A stretch of DNA of 64,000 bases from positions 50,598 through 114,597 of the forward strand of contig JALHRL010000004.1 of NCBI GenBank assembly GCA_022841465.1, in the 5' to 3' direction. This DNA is from Bacteroidia bacterium (lineage in GTDB: Bacteria > Bacteroidota > Bacteroidia > B-17B0 > Aurantibacillaceae). A program made the position numbers and the translations under genes. How positions within the stretch are numbered: the stretch's first letter is position 1; each line of letters opens with the position of its first letter. Positions 62,800 to 64,000 of this stretch are shown piece after piece. The notes under the pieces were generated by a model. That model saw nothing but the letters and a program-made list of their open reading frames with translations, was not told the origin of the DNA and did no database searches.

Positions 62800-64000
62800 G
62801 TGGGCAATGATTTTTTTTTATATATAGCCATTGGCGTTTCTGCAATTATTTCGGTAATAGTATGGCTAGATTACTTTAGAAGAATTGATGTTTTTGAACC
62901 CGAAAAAATTACGCAACTTACCATTGCTTTATTAATTGGTTGCATTACCCCTGTAATTAGCTTACAAGTTTACGCCCTTTTTAATTTGTTTGATTTTCAT
63001 GAAAACGGCGAGCTATTTAACGATTTAATTTACTCTATTTTCGGAATTGGTTTAAACGAAGAACTTTGCAAAATTGCAGGAGCCATTATTGCCTTTAAGG
63101 TTCTTAAGAAACACATTAACGAATCAACCGACTATTTAATTTACGCCGCTATGGTTGCCTTGGGCTTTGCGCTGGTAGAAAATTTTCTTTACATTAAAAG
63201 ATACGGAATAGATATTATTACAACACGCTCCTTTTATTCGGTATTAGAGCACATTATTAATACTACCATTATCACTTACGGTTATTTTCGTTTTAAAATT
63301 TTTAAAAAAGGAAATCATTATTTAAACACCGTATTTGGTGTAATTTTAGCAATGAGTTCGCATGGTTTATTTGATTATTTTATAATTAATAAATCTTTTT
63401 CCTACTTCTCTCCTGCCCTTGTAATAACCGTGTATTTAATTGGAATAAATTTTTGGATTACCATGCTAAATAACAGCATTAATTTCTCCCGATATTTTGA
63501 TTATGCACGCATTAATTATCCCGGAAATATTTTTTACAGACTAGTATATTGGTACTTTTTAACCATGTTAATTGGTTTGGTTTACAAAACCTATGAAGTA
63601 GACATAGAATTCGCCGTTACTTCTTCGTTTTTCAATATTTTTAGTCACGGTTTTTTGTTTTTAATTGTAATTATGCGCGCCAGCAGATTTAAAATTTACA
63701 AAAATTATTATCAAAAAATAACGATTCAGCTTCCGTTTTATTTTACAAAAAATGGCGATGAAGATTTTAATTTTTTTGGCTTTATAAAATTAAAGGTGCG
63801 TGGAGAAAATTCGTACGAACATTACCTCACCTCAAAAATGAATAAGCAAGTTGAAATATACCCTATTAATGTAAAAAAATCGTTTATTCATTCACCAAAA
63901 ACTGCGTTGGTAGAAGACAAATTGTTTGTAGATGGAGATACCACCATATACCGGCTACGTATGGTACATAACAACAGCATTGTTTTTTTAAAACCTAAAA
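62800..64000 (+). CDS. PrsW-like intramembrane metalloprotease; 3' end outside the window
   Basis: The frame is open from the GTG at 62800 to the edge (400 codons, no stop). It is polytopic, with helices in about 5-25, 40-60, 90-145, 165-200 and 205-295. PrsW-type motifs are visible: NEELCK (E87, E88), FALVENFLY (E127) and SSHGLFDY (H188, D192). These are the residues expected for the membrane-buried zinc site of the PrsW/CPBP-related families. PrsW of Bacillus cuts an anti-sigma factor; the target here is unknown. Residues ~300-400 form a soluble C-terminal domain not typical of short PrsW proteins. The GTG start is inferred; a TTG at 62794 is the alternative. Confidence 0.82.
   Translation, partial: MGNDFFLYIAIGVSAIISVIVWLDYFRRIDVFEPEKITQLTIALLIGCITPVISLQVYALFNLFDFHENGELFNDLIYSIFGIGLNEELCKIAGAIIAFKVLKKHINESTDYLIYAAMVALGFALVENFLYIKRYGIDIITTRSFYSVLEHIINTTIITYGYFRFKIFKKGNHYLNTVFGVILAMSSHGLFDYFIINKSFSYFSPALVITVYLIGINFWITMLNNSINFSRYFDYARINYPGNIFYRLVYWYFLTMLIGLVYKTYEVDIEFAVTSSFFNIFSHGFLFLIVIMRASRFKIYKNYYQKITIQLPFYFTKNGDEDFNFFGFIKLKVRGENSYEHYLTSKMNKQVEIYPINVKKSFIHSPKTALVEDKLFVDGDTTIYRLRMVHNNSIVFLKPK

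Overview
The window is a piece of a Bacteroidota chromosome. It is AT-rich. Many genes sit behind the phylum-specific promoter box TAnnTTTG, and Shine-Dalgarno sites are nearly absent. Several very large secreted proteins end in type IX secretion (T9SS) sorting domains. Bacteroidota families such as DUF1573, DUF6089, DUF349 and BT_3928 are present, and the order DUF1573-yajC-ybbR-coaE is typical of the phylum. I cannot place it below phylum with confidence. There is no rRNA, tRNA, CRISPR array, insertion sequence, integrase or phage gene, so most of it reads as ordinary chromosome.

Layout. 1-2382 (-): the first 794 residues of a secreted PhoX-like protein built from two tandem copies of one ~457-residue domain. 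2725-3969 (-): DEAD-box RNA helicase. 4096-7110 (+): MacAB-like ABC export operon (adaptor lipoprotein, permease, ATPase). 7113-9683 (-): DUF2341/LamG surface protein. 9817-11814 (-): nhaA plus a small membrane protein. 11991-14529 (+): rpsO and pnp. 14558-16539 (-): XRE-Fic protein and TPM protein. 16592-17701 (+): three overlapping small genes (P-loop kinase-like, DUF3820, unknown). 17983-23744 (-): a three-gene SMC/MksBEF-like complex whose intergenic gaps hold 7-bp-period repeats. 23939-31012 (-): a tight six-gene operon (nitronate monooxygenase-like, active M16 protease, CoaD-like, GT-C, inactive M16, GT4). 31112-34844 (+): DUF6089 barrel, DUF1573, yajC, ybbR, coaE, hypothetical. 34822-36638 (-): TolB-like propeller and polyprenol-phosphate mannosyltransferase-like protein. 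36814-40053 (+): BT_3928 membrane protein and DUF349 protein. 40123-49588: secreted and lipoprotein cluster, including a heme-c plus copper-monooxygenase fusion and an Ala/Lys/Glu repeat protein. 49924-55840 (+): MarR-regulated RND efflux operon. 55844-61322 (-): T9SS type-B adhesin-like protein, two small exported proteins and lpd. 61462-64000 (+): purA and the start of a PrsW-like gene.

How genes work together. Two multi-component exporters (MacAB-like and RND) are complete for their inner-membrane and adaptor parts; only the RND operon carries its own outer-membrane channel. The last two steps of CoA synthesis (CoaD-like and CoaE) are both here. The two M16 proteins, one with and one without the zinc motif, look like the halves of a heterodimer. 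The T9SS cargo proteins depend on a secretion machine encoded elsewhere, apart from a possible PorG-like DUF6089 protein.

The best candidates for unusual biology are the MksBEF/Wadjet-like SMC operon without a nuclease gene beside it and with heptanucleotide arrays between its genes; the T9SS-exported cytochrome/PHM-like copper enzyme; the three overlapping genes at 16.6-17.7 kb; and several promoters so close to their start codons that leaderless mRNAs are implied.
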